A stretch of DNA of 64,000 nucleotides, from positions 372,001-436,000 of the forward strand of contig CAVQCJ010000006.1 of assembly GCA_963711005.1 (NCBI GenBank). Direction: 5' to 3'. A program made the position numbers and the translations under genes. Source of the DNA: CAVQCJ01 sp963711005 (GTDB lineage: Bacteria; Actinomycetota; Actinomycetes; Prado026). Within the stretch, counting starts at the first letter, position 1; each line of letters begins with the position of its first letter. The notes beneath the pieces were generated by a model. It made no database searches and was not told the DNA's origin. It saw only the letters and a list, made by a program, of their open reading frames with translations. Shown here piece by piece: positions 33,297 to 40,929 of the stretch.

Positions 33297-34664
33297 TCAC
33301 ATCGACTGGATGAGCTTGTCGACCCGCTCGTCGACCGAGCGGAACGGGTCCTTGCACAGGACGGTGCGCTGGGCCTGGTCGTTGAGCTTGAGGTGCACCC
33401 AGTCGACGGTGAAGTCCCGGCGCTTGTCCTGCGCGTGCCGGATGAACTCCCCGCGCAGGCGGGCCCGGGTGTTCTGCGGCGGCACCGACTTGGCCGCGAA
33501 CACGGTGAGGTCGCGCACCACGCGCTCCACCTGCCCGCGTCGCTCGAGCAGGTAGTACAGCCCGCGGCGACGGTTGACGTCGTGGTACGCCAGGTCGAGC
33601 TGGGCCACCCGCGGCGCCGACAGGGGCAGCGAGTGCTTCTCCCGGTACCGCTCGATCATCGCGTGCTTGACCATCCAGTCGATCTCGCGGTCCACCTGCG
33701 TGTGGTCCCCGCTCTCGACCGCCTTGAGCGTCCGGCCCCACAGGTCGAGCACCTGGGCGACCACCGACCCGGGCTCGTCGAGCTCGCGGCGGGTCGCGAA
33801 GTCGCAGGCCTTGGCGTAGTACTCCCCCTGGATGTCCAGGGCGCTGATCTCGCGGCCGTTGGCCAGCCGCACGGTCCGGCGCCCCGTGACGTCGTGGCTG
33901 ATCTCGCGGATGGCGCGGATCGGGTTCTCCAGGCTCAGGTCCCGCAGCACCACTCCGGCCTCGACCATGCGCAGCACGAGGTCGGTCGCGCCGACCTTGA
34001 GCAGCGTCGTGGGCTCGGCCATGTTCGAGTCGCCGACGATCACGTGCAGGCGGCGGTAGCGCTCGGCGTCGGCGTGCGGCTCGTCCCGGGTGTTGATGAT
34101 CGGGCGGCTGCGGGTGGTCGCGCTGGAGACGCCCTCCCAGATGTGCTCGGCGCGTTGGCTGAGGCAGAAGACCGCCCCCCGCGGCGTCTGCAGCACCTTG
34201 CCCGCGCCGCAGATGAGCTGGCGGCTGACCAGGAACGGGATCAGGACGTCGGCGAGCCGGCCGAAGTCCCCCGCCCTGGTGACCAGGAAGTTCTCGTGGC
34301 AGCCGTAGGAGTTGCCGGCCGAGTCGGTGTTGTTCTTGAACAGGTAGACGTCGCCGGGGATCCCCTCTTCGTGCAGGCGTCGCTCGGCGTCGACCAGCAG
34401 GCCCTCGAGGATCCGCTCGCCCGCCTTGTCGTGGGCGACGAGGTCGCGCAGGTCGTCGCACTCGGGCGTCGCGTACTCCGGGTGGCTGCCCACGTCCAGG
34501 TAGAGGCGGGCGCCGTTGCGCAGGAAGACGTTGCTGCTGCGACCCCAGGACACGACGCGCCGGAACAGGTAGCGGGCCACCTCGTCCGGAGAGAGCCGGC
34601 GCTGGCCGCGGAACGTGCAGGTGACGCCGTACTCGGTCTCGATGCCGAAGATGCGCCGGTCCAT
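33297..34664 (-). CDS. pafA: Pup-protein ligase PafA
   Basis: A 455-residue ATP-dependent ligase that joins the C-terminal glutamate of Pup to lysines of target proteins. It has the glutamine-synthetase-like fold with IFGIETEYGVTC at the start, the nucleotide/Mg segment LDVGSHPEYATPEC, KNNTDSAGNSYGCHENFL, and the conserved RPIINTRDEPHAD. It lacks the extra loop that marks Dop. Here it is not adjacent to prcA: a plus-strand peptidase gene intervenes, so pafA must have its own promoter in 34665-34889. Confidence 0.96.
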   Translation of the reverse strand: MDRRIFGIETEYGVTCTFRGQRRLSPDEVARYLFRRVVSWGRSSNVFLRNGARLYLDVGSHPEYATPECDDLRDLVAHDKAGERILEGLLVDAERRLHEEGIPGDVYLFKNNTDSAGNSYGCHENFLVTRAGDFGRLADVLIPFLVSRQLICGAGKVLQTPRGAVFCLSQRAEHIWEGVSSATTRSRPIINTRDEPHADAERYRRLHVIVGDSNMAEPTTLLKVGATDLVLRMVEAGVVLRDLSLENPIRAIREISHDVTGRRTVRLANGREISALDIQGEYYAKACDFATRRELDEPGSVVAQVLDLWGRTLKAVESGDHTQVDREIDWMVKHAMIERYREKHSLPLSAPRVAQLDLAYHDVNRRRGLYYLLERRGQVERVVRDLTVFAAKSVPPQNTRARLRGEFIRHAQDKRRDFTVDWVHLKLNDQAQRTVLCKDPFRSVDERVDKLIQSM

Positions 34665-34889
34665 GTCGAGAGCCTAAGTCCGCGCGGGCGGACGGCACGG
34701 TTCCCGCAGTCGGGAGATTCGCGACGGCTGGATTCCGGACAAACTTCGCATCTTCTCTCGGCGTGGCGCGTTGACATTCGTGGTCAAGGGGTTGCACGGA
34801 GGGGCCGATGGGACCAGTGTGTCGACGGCCGGCCCGAGCGTGGGCGATGGGCCGTCCGGGTGAACGGGACCAGGGAGAGGACGCGACTC

Positions 34890-36545
34890 GTGGGCCGGAT
34901 TCCGCTGCAGGGCAGGCACCGCAAGGTCGCCATCCCTGCTCGCGGACAGCCCGGTTCCCCGCAGGGCCGGCCCCGGCCAGGACGTGCCGCCGGCCTCCTG
35001 CTGCTGGCCGCCGCGACCGCCGCCGTCGCGCTGTCACCGCTGGCCACGGCCTCCTCGAAGCCGCTGGCCGTGCCGCAGGCGTCAGTCAAGCTGCCACCCA
35101 CGGCCGAGGCCCTGACCCCCTACCTCCCCCAGGTGTCCTGCGACCCGGTAGCCAAACCCGGGGTGGTGGCCTTCCGGACGCTCATGCTCGCGACGTACAG
35201 GCGAGGATCGGACGGCGGCATCGTCCGCGCCTGCGCGGACGGGGGGGTCTCCGAGCACAAAGAAGGCCGGGCCTGGGACTGGATGCTCAACGTCCACGAC
35301 TCGGCCGACCTGGCGGTGGCCAACTCGGTGCTGGTCTGGCTGCTGTCCCCCGGCCCGCACGGCGAGCCCGCCTGGAACGCCCGGCGGTTCGGCATCATGT
35401 ACGTCATCTGGGACGGCCAGATCTGGGGCGCCTACCGGCCCAGCGACGGCTGGCGCCCGTACACCGGGGCGAACGAGCACACCGACCACATCCACTTCTC
35501 GTTCTCCTGGGCCGGCGCCGAGAAGCACACGTCCTGGTGGACCGGGAAGGTCTCCGCCGTCGACTACGGCCCCTGCCAGCCCGCGCCGGGCGCCCTCGCG
35601 CCGGTGTACCGCGCGCCGAACCCGCGTTCGTGCCCCTCGGTGACCGCCCCGGTCGTCGCGCCGCTCCTGGTGACGTACGCCAAGGTCGGGGACAGTGGAC
35701 CGCACGTGCGCATCGTCCAGATGAAGCTGGGCGTACGGCCGCTCAGCGGCTTCTTCGGCGACCGGACGCTGGCCGCGGTGCAGGCGTACCAGCGGCGGCT
35801 GGGACTACGGCAGACCGGGGTGGTGGACGGCTGGACGGCGTACCGGCTGGGGGTGGGCCCGAACCCGACCCCGCCGCCGCCGCCGGCCAAGGTCGTCGCG
35901 CCGTACGCCAAGCTCGGCGACCGGGGCGCGCACGTGCGGGTGCTGCAGACCAAGCTGGCGGTGCGGCCGGTCACGGGGATCTTCGGGACCAGGACGCTGG
36001 CCGCGGTGCAGGCGTACCAGCGGCGGCTGGGACTGCGGCAGACCGGGGTGGTGGACGGCTGGACCGCCTACCGGCTGGGGGTGGGCCCGAACCCGACCCC
36101 GCCGCCGCCGCCGGCCAAGGTCGTCGCGCCGTACGCCAAGCTCGGCGACCGGGGGGTGCACGTGCGGGTCGTGCAGACCAAGCTCGGCATGCGGCCTGTG
36201 AACGGGATCTTCGGGACCAGGACGCTGGCCGCGGTGCAGGCGTACCAGCGGCGGCTGGGACTGCGGCAGACCGGGGTGGTGGACGGCTGGACCGCGTACC
36301 GGCTGGGGGTGGGCCCGAACCCGACCCCGCCGCCGGCCAGGGTGCTCCCGCCCTACGCCAAGCCCGGGGACACCGGCGCCCGGGTCGTGCTGGTCCAGAC
36401 CAAGCTCGGCGTCCGTCCGTCGACCGGGTTCTACGGGACGAGGACGACCGCGGCAGTGAAGGCGTTCCAGAAGCGGTGGCGGCTACCGCAGACCGGCGTC
36501 GTCGACCATGCAACGGCGGTCCGGCTGGGGCTGGCCAAGGCCTGA
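34890..36545 (+). CDS. Secreted M15-like peptidase with four peptidoglycan-binding modules
   Basis: A 551-residue exported protein. A long basic N-region and hydrophobic core (RAAGLLLLAAATAAVALSP) are followed by a ~150-residue domain resembling the actinobacterial ARB-07466-like/M15-type fold: SEHKEGRAWDWML with His and Asp ligands, and the late TDHIHFSFSW with H-x-H. Four PG_binding_1 modules follow (each ~60 residues, VRIVQMKLGVRPLSGFFGDRT-type) joined by NPTPPPPPA linkers. It probably trims cell-wall peptides. The GTG was chosen for GGGAGAGG upstream; a GTG ten codons earlier is possible. It is on the opposite strand to the flanking pafA and prcA. Confidence 0.85.
   Translation: MGRIPLQGRHRKVAIPARGQPGSPQGRPRPGRAAGLLLLAAATAAVALSPLATASSKPLAVPQASVKLPPTAEALTPYLPQVSCDPVAKPGVVAFRTLMLATYRRGSDGGIVRACADGGVSEHKEGRAWDWMLNVHDSADLAVANSVLVWLLSPGPHGEPAWNARRFGIMYVIWDGQIWGAYRPSDGWRPYTGANEHTDHIHFSFSWAGAEKHTSWWTGKVSAVDYGPCQPAPGALAPVYRAPNPRSCPSVTAPVVAPLLVTYAKVGDSGPHVRIVQMKLGVRPLSGFFGDRTLAAVQAYQRRLGLRQTGVVDGWTAYRLGVGPNPTPPPPPAKVVAPYAKLGDRGAHVRVLQTKLAVRPVTGIFGTRTLAAVQAYQRRLGLRQTGVVDGWTAYRLGVGPNPTPPPPPAKVVAPYAKLGDRGVHVRVVQTKLGMRPVNGIFGTRTLAAVQAYQRRLGLRQTGVVDGWTAYRLGVGPNPTPPPARVLPPYAKPGDTGARVVLVQTKLGVRPSTGFYGTRTTAAVKAFQKRWRLPQTGVVDHATAVRLGLAKA
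35670..36337. repeat. In-gene tandem repeat, 228-base unit
   Basis: Three near-identical modules of the peptidoglycan-binding region; the shared stretch beginning CTGGCCGCGGTGCAGG recurs at 35769, 35997 and 36225, exactly 228 bases (76 codons) apart. The fourth module downstream is clearly diverged. The pattern indicates recent unequal duplication or gene conversion of modules 1-3. Confidence 0.92.
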
Positions 36546-36562
36546 CACGGCCTGGCAACGGC

Positions 36563-37330
36563 TCAGCCGGTGGCGTCGCCGCTGCCCGCGCTCGGCGGCG
36601 GGCGGTGCGCCGGCTCCTCCGGTAGCTCCAGCCCGCCTTCGGCCAGCAGCGCGGTCAGCCGTTCGCCGACCAGCCGGCGGAACTTGCGGCTCCCTGGCCG
36701 GCTCCGGTCGAGCACGGCCGCCTCCAGCTGGCCGGCGTCCAGGTCGCGCGGCTCGGCGGCGCCCTTCTCGCCCAGCACCCGAACGGCCAGCGCTACCGCC
36801 TCCGCCAGGCCGATGCCGTCGGAGTACCGCTCCTCGAGCTCGGCCGCGATCGCGTCCGACTGGCCGCCCATGGCGACGAACCCGTGCTCGTCGGCCACCG
36901 ACCCGTCGAAGGTCAGCCGGTACATCTGGTCGTCGTCGGCGCTCTCGCCGACCTCGGCGACCACGATCTCGACCTCGTAGGGCTTGCTGGTCTCGGTGAA
37001 GATGGTGCCCAGCGTCTGCGCGTAAGCGTTCGCCAGCCCCCGCCCGGTCACGTCGCGGCGGTCGTAGGAGTAGCCGCGCATGTCGGCGAGCCGTACGCCG
37101 GCGACGCGCAGGTTCTCGAACTCGTTGTACTTCCCCACGGCCGCGAACGCGATCCGGTCGTAGATCTCGCTGACCTTGTGCAGCGCCCGGGACGGGTTCT
37201 CCGCGACGAACGCGATCCCGTCCGTGTACTGGACGACGACGACGCTGCGCCCGCGCGCGATGCCCTTGCGGGCGTAGTCCGCCTTGTCCTTGATGATCTG
37301 CTCGGGCGAGACGTAGAAGGGCATCGACAC
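36563..37330 (-). CDS. prcA: Proteasome alpha subunit
   Basis: A 255-residue 20S core subunit that forms the outer rings and gate. The N-terminal gating tail MSMPFYVSPEQIIKDKADYARKGIARGR is characteristic. K/E-rich pocket and the 20S-family strands (VVVVQYTDGIAFVAENP, KVSEIYDRIAFAAVGKYNEFENLR) are present. The C-terminal ~40 residues are a low-complexity Pro/Ser tail. The GTG start (MSMPFY) follows GAGG. It is the last gene of pup-prcB-prcA, 55 bases after prcB. Confidence 0.97.
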   Translation of the reverse strand: MSMPFYVSPEQIIKDKADYARKGIARGRSVVVVQYTDGIAFVAENPSRALHKVSEIYDRIAFAAVGKYNEFENLRVAGVRLADMRGYSYDRRDVTGRGLANAYAQTLGTIFTETSKPYEVEIVVAEVGESADDDQMYRLTFDGSVADEHGFVAMGGQSDAIAAELEERYSDGIGLAEAVALAVRVLGEKGAAEPRDLDAGQLEAAVLDRSRPGSRKFRRLVGERLTALLAEGGLELPEEPAHRPPPSAGSGDATG

Positions 37331-37385
37331 CGGAAGGTCCTCGGTTCGGCAGGGCCACCAGGACGATGGTGGCCGGCGGGTGGGG

Positions 37386-38231
37386 CTAGCTGCTGCGCAG
37401 GCCGGTGGGGCCGTCCGGCCGGTCGAGTCGGGCCTGCACCACGGTCTGCACGACGGCGCCTATCTCGACCTCCGGTACGCGGCGGTAGCCGTCCGCGGAC
37501 ACGACCGCCACGACGGGGAAGATCTTGCGGGCGAGGTCCGGGCCGCCGGTCGCCGAGTCGTCGTCGGCTGCGTCGTACAGCGCCTCTACGCAGACGGCGA
37601 CGGCGTCGGACTCGCTGAGGTCCGGGCCGTACAGCTTCTTGAGCGACCCGCGGGCGAACATCGAACCCGACCCGACCGAGTGGAACGAGTGCTCCTCGTA
37701 CCGACCGCCGGTGACGTCGTAGGAGAAGATCCGCCCGCTGCGGGTCTCCAGGTCGAACCCGGCGAACAGCGGCACCACCGCGAGCCCCTGCATGGCCATG
37801 GCGAGGTTGCCGCGGATGAGGGTCGCGAGCCGGTTGGCCTTGCCGTCCAGCGACAGGGACAGGCCCTCGATCTTCTCGTAGTGCTCGAGCTCGACCTGGA
37901 AGAGCCGGACGACCTCGACCGCGAGCCCGGCGGCGCCGGCGATGCCCACGCAGGAGTACTCGTCGGCCGGGAAGACCTTCTCGATGTCGCGCTGCGCGAT
38001 GACGTTGCCCATCGTCGCGCGGCGGTCGCCGGCCATGATCACGCCACCGTCGTAGGTGGTCGCCACGATGGTGGTCCCGTGCGGTGCGTCGAGCCGCCCG
38101 ACGGGCAGTGGCTGGCTGCCCGGCAGCAGCTCGGGCGCGTGCCCGCGCAGGAACTCGGCGAACGAAGGGGGGCCAGCGGTGAGGAAGGCGGCGGGCAGCC
38201 CTCCGTTCGACACGCCTGCTCGATCCGGCAC
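37386..38231 (-). CDS. prcB: Proteasome beta subunit
   Basis: A 281-residue precursor of the catalytic subunit. The propeptide is residues 1-52; self-cleavage at G52-T53 exposes the catalytic threonine in HGTTIVATTYDGGVIMAGDRR. Asp and Lys of the active site follow (AGDRRATMGN, then EKVF). The GTG start lies three bases after the pup stop, so pup, prcB and prcA form one transcript. Length, including the ~50-residue propeptide, is typical. Confidence 0.97.
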   Translation of the reverse strand: MPDRAGVSNGGLPAAFLTAGPPSFAEFLRGHAPELLPGSQPLPVGRLDAPHGTTIVATTYDGGVIMAGDRRATMGNVIAQRDIEKVFPADEYSCVGIAGAAGLAVEVVRLFQVELEHYEKIEGLSLSLDGKANRLATLIRGNLAMAMQGLAVVPLFAGFDLETRSGRIFSYDVTGGRYEEHSFHSVGSGSMFARGSLKKLYGPDLSESDAVAVCVEALYDAADDDSATGGPDLARKIFPVVAVVSADGYRRVPEVEIGAVVQTVVQARLDRPDGPTGLRSS

Positions 38232-38234
38232 CGG

Positions 38235-38450
38235 CTACTCGCCGCCCTTCTGCACGAACCCGCGGACGAACTCCTCGGCGTTGGTCTCGAGCACCTCGTC
38301 GATCTCGTCGAGCATCGCGTCGACGTCCTCGTCGAGGGCGGCCTTGCGTGCAGCGGCCGCGTCCGGTGCCGGAGCGTCCTCCGGCGGCTCGTCGGGCTCG
38401 TCGGTGCGGCGGGTCGTGCGGTCCTGGCCGCCGGTGTCCCTGGTGCTCAT
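38235..38450 (-). CDS. pup: Prokaryotic ubiquitin-like protein Pup
   Basis: A 71-residue, mostly disordered acidic tag. The C-terminal half has the coil that binds Mpa (DEDVDAMLDEIDEVLETNAEEFVRGF-like) and the conserved end VQKGGE. The last residue is glutamate, not glutamine, so the product can be ligated by PafA directly without prior deamidation by Dop. The ATG follows GGAGG. It is the first gene of pup-prcB-prcA; unlike the usual arrangement dop is not directly upstream. Confidence 0.97.
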   Translation of the reverse strand: MSTRDTGGQDRTTRRTDEPDEPPEDAPAPDAAAARKAALDEDVDAMLDEIDEVLETNAEEFVRGFVQKGGE

Positions 38451-38554
38451 GGTGCCTCCGTCCGGCTTGCGCCTGCCCTGAACCTATATCTCGGCACGGA
38501 CCCGCGCTGCGGTGAGCCTGCCACCTGGAGCGCGTGTTGCCCCGCCCGCCCCCT

Positions 38555-38632
38555 CCCCGGTTGATCTTGACCGGCACACCTGCGAACACCCCGAACGGCG
38601 TGTCGCAGGTGTGCCGCTCGAGATCGGCGGGG
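38555..38632. repeat. Dispersed palindromic intergenic repeat, copy B (long)
   Basis: A 78-base imperfect palindrome in the pup/redox-operon divergent interval. The inner arms CGGCACACCTGCGA (38572-38585) and TCGCAGGTGTGCCG (38603-38616) match perfectly; the outer arms CCCCGGTTGATC and GAGATCGGCGGGG match in part. Related sequences lie at 2928-2954 and 46751-46802. As RNA or cruciform DNA it would fold strongly; it may be a REP-like element or an operator. Confidence 0.75.
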
Positions 38633-38687
38633 AAATCGAGGGGGTGGCCGGCTTGAACTGCGGGTGGGCGGGGCCGATAGGTAGCAC

Positions 38688-39203
38688 ATGGGCGAACCGA
38701 CGGGTCGGTCCCGGCGCTCCGGCGCGGGCCGCCGGCGAGACCGAGGCGTACGGCTGGTCGACGCCGCCACGGCCGGTACGGCAGCGCTCGCGGTCGCGGC
38801 GACGGGCGTGGTGACGGTGGCGCTGGCCGGGCCGCTGTCCGGTCCGGCGGCCGCAGGCACGACCTCGCCGTCGTCGAGCGGCTCGGTCACCGGCGACGGG
38901 TCGGGCGCCCCGACGACCTCGGCCGACGCACCGGCACGCCCGTCGACACGACCGAGCTCCGGCCCGACCGGAACGGCCATCCGCACCAGCGATGGCGCGT
39001 CGCACGCCGCCTCGGCCGGCGGCTCCCCCTCGCACCGGGTGACCAGGCCACCGGCCACCAAGACGTCGAGGGCGGCCGCTGCGACCCGCAGCCCGGCCCC
39101 GACCGCGGCGCCCAGCAGCGCGCCCCCGCCCGACAGCCCACCGCCGTCCATCCCGACCCCAACCAACCACCCGCACCCCACGGCGTCGTCCGGCGGTTCC
39201 TGA
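38688..39203 (+). CDS. Membrane-anchored Pro/Ser/Thr-rich protein, first gene of redox operon
   Basis: A 171-residue protein: a basic cytoplasmic N-terminus (residues 1-22), one membrane helix (about 25-50, AATAGTAALAVAATGVVTVAL) and a long low-complexity extracytoplasmic tail. It ends with a stop that shares one base with the apbE start (TGATG), so it is translated with the operon. In comparable operons the first small gene encodes an FMN-binding protein; this one has the anchor and linker but no folded FMN-binding domain. A short DGASHAAS stretch (residues 102-109) faintly recalls an ApbE flavinylation site. It may be a reduced acceptor; this is speculative. Confidence 0.6.
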   Translation: MGEPTGRSRRSGAGRRRDRGVRLVDAATAGTAALAVAATGVVTVALAGPLSGPAAAGTTSPSSSGSVTGDGSGAPTTSADAPARPSTRPSSGPTGTAIRTSDGASHAASAGGSPSHRVTRPPATKTSRAAAATRSPAPTAAPSSAPPPDSPPPSIPTPTNHPHPTASSGGS

Positions 39204-40198
39204 TGTCGTCCGGGCCCGGTGACGCCGAGGTCGCCACCGACTGGCCGCTGTGGGGAGGGACCGCCCGGCTCGTCGTGCGAGCCGGGCCTGACGCCGCGCT
39301 CGCCGAGGCCGCGCTGGCCGCCGCGCGGACAGAGGTGGACGCGGTGGTCGCCGCGGTGGACGCGGCCTGCAGCCGGTTCCGTGCCGACTCCGAGGTGTCC
39401 CGGCTCGCGCACGCCGCCGGCGCTCCCGTGCAGGTCTCCGAGGTGCTGGCGTCCGCGGTCGCCGCGGCGCTGCGGGCCGCCCGGCTGACCGACGGCGCCG
39501 TCGACCCGACGCTGGGGAACGCGCTCGTGGCGGCCGGCTACGACCGGGACATCGACGACCTGCGTGGCGCGGCGGACTCCGGCGGGCCGGAACCGGCTGA
39601 CGGTGACGGTGGTCACGACCACGGGCAGCCGGACCCGGTCGCCACCCTTCGGCGACAGGCCCAGTGGCGGGACGTCGTCCTCGACGAGGAGCACTCGACC
39701 GTGCGGGTCCCGGACGGGGTTCTGCTCGACCTCGGCGCCACCGCCAAGGCTTTCGCGGCCGATCGGGCCGCGGCTCGGGCCCACGACGCCGTCGGGATGC
39801 CGGTGCTGGTCAGCCTCTGCGGCGACATCGCCGTGGCGGGCACGCGCGAGGGCGAGCCGTGGCTGATCCTCGTGGTGGAGCGCCCGGAGGAGACCGACGG
39901 CCCGCTGGTCGACCTGCACGACGGCGGGCTCGCGACGTCGACGACCCGGGCTCGCCGATGGGTCCGCTCCGGTCGTCCGATGCACCACCTGCTCGACCCG
40001 GTCACCGGCCTGCCGGTGCGCGAGATCTGGCGCACCGTCACCGTGGCCGCGGCCACCTGCCTGGACGCCAACATCGCCTCGACGGCCACGGTCGTGAAGG
40101 GCACCCGGGGGCTCGCCTGGCTCGCTTCCACCGGGCTGCCGGCCCGGCTGGTCGCCGCCGACGGCACCGTCGAGACGATCGGCGGGTGGCCGTCGTGA
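39203..40198 (+). CDS. apbE: FAD:protein FMN transferase (ApbE)
   Basis: A 331-residue flavinyltransferase that attaches FMN covalently to Thr/Ser of exported redox proteins. Motifs: CSRFRADSEVSRL (about residue 56), LLDLGATAKAFAADRAA (about 173), LVSLCGDIAVAG, HHLLDPVTGLPV (about 260) and the metal-binding ANIASTATV (about 289). No signal peptide or lipobox is obvious, so it may act inside the cell or be anchored through the operon partners. It overlaps the upstream gene by one base and the membrane protein downstream by four. Confidence 0.93.
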   Translation: MSSGPGDAEVATDWPLWGGTARLVVRAGPDAALAEAALAAARTEVDAVVAAVDAACSRFRADSEVSRLAHAAGAPVQVSEVLASAVAAALRAARLTDGAVDPTLGNALVAAGYDRDIDDLRGAADSGGPEPADGDGGHDHGQPDPVATLRRQAQWRDVVLDEEHSTVRVPDGVLLDLGATAKAFAADRAAARAHDAVGMPVLVSLCGDIAVAGTREGEPWLILVVERPEETDGPLVDLHDGGLATSTTRARRWVRSGRPMHHLLDPVTGLPVREIWRTVTVAAATCLDANIASTATVVKGTRGLAWLASTGLPARLVAADGTVETIGGWPS

Positions 40199-40929
40199 CG
40201 ACGGCGGCTGCCGTCACGTCCGTCTGGGGCGACCCGAAGCTCACGTGGTACCTGACCCGTGCGTTCGGGCTTGTCCTGCTGGCCCTGTTCACCGCGACGA
40301 CCGTGCTCGGAGTCCTCACGTCCGCCGGCCGCTCCGGCGGGCGCCTGCCCGGGTTCGTCCGCACCGACCTGCACCGCCGGCTCAGCGTGCTCTCGCTGGT
40401 GCTGCTGGCCGGCCACATCACGGCCTCGGTGGCCGACAGCTTCGTGACGATCACCTGGCTGGACGCGTTCGTCCCGTTCGTGACGACGTACCGCCCGCTC
40501 TGGCTGGGGCTCGGCACGGTGGCCTGCGACCTGCTGCTGGTGGTCGCGTTGACCACCGCCCTGCGGCACAGGATGCCGCCGCGGGCCTGGCGGGTGGTGC
40601 ATCGGTGCGCGTACGCGCTGTGGCCACTGGTCGTCCTGCACACGCTCGGTGCCGGGACGGACGCGCGATCGGGTCCGGTCCTCGCCCTCACCGGCGCGTG
40701 CACCGCCGCGGTCGTGGCCGCGGTCGGGTGGCGCCTGGTCCGGCGGCCGGGCCCCAGCCGCCGGCTGCGCCTGGCCACGCTCGTCGGCGTGCCGGCCGCG
40801 CTGCTGGCGACCGGGCTCTGGGCCTGGTCGGGCCCGCTGGCTCCCGGCTGGGCCAGGCGGGCCGGCACCCCGGCGCCGTCGGCCGCCCCGGTCCCGGCGG
40901 CGGCCGCGTCACCGTCGGCCTCCCGGTGA
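40195..40929 (+). CDS. Ferric-reductase-like di-heme membrane protein
   Basis: A 244-residue integral membrane protein of the FRD-like/cytochrome b type with six or so helices. Two histidine pairs are spaced for two b hemes: H60/H74 (LHRRLS ... AGHIT, 14 apart) and H136/H149 (VVHRCAYALWPLVVLH, 13 apart). No flavin or NAD domain is attached. A Pro/Ala/Ser-rich tail ends the protein. The GTG start overlaps the apbE stop (GTGA). It probably moves electrons across the membrane between the cytoplasmic NuoF-like protein and an extracytoplasmic flavin acceptor. Direction is unknown. Confidence 0.85.
   Translation: MTTAAAVTSVWGDPKLTWYLTRAFGLVLLALFTATTVLGVLTSAGRSGGRLPGFVRTDLHRRLSVLSLVLLAGHITASVADSFVTITWLDAFVPFVTTYRPLWLGLGTVACDLLLVVALTTALRHRMPPRAWRVVHRCAYALWPLVVLHTLGAGTDARSGPVLALTGACTAAVVAAVGWRLVRRPGPSRRLRLATLVGVPAALLATGLWAWSGPLAPGWARRAGTPAPSAAPVPAAAASPSASR

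Noticed and set aside
34665..34889. c-di-AMP riboswitch before the secreted peptidase gene
   Set aside because: Cell-wall hydrolases often carry one, but I could not find the conserved core in this leader.
35670..36337. 228-base repeats as a mobile or non-coding repeat
   Set aside because: They are in frame and encode peptidoglycan-binding modules of a secreted peptidase.
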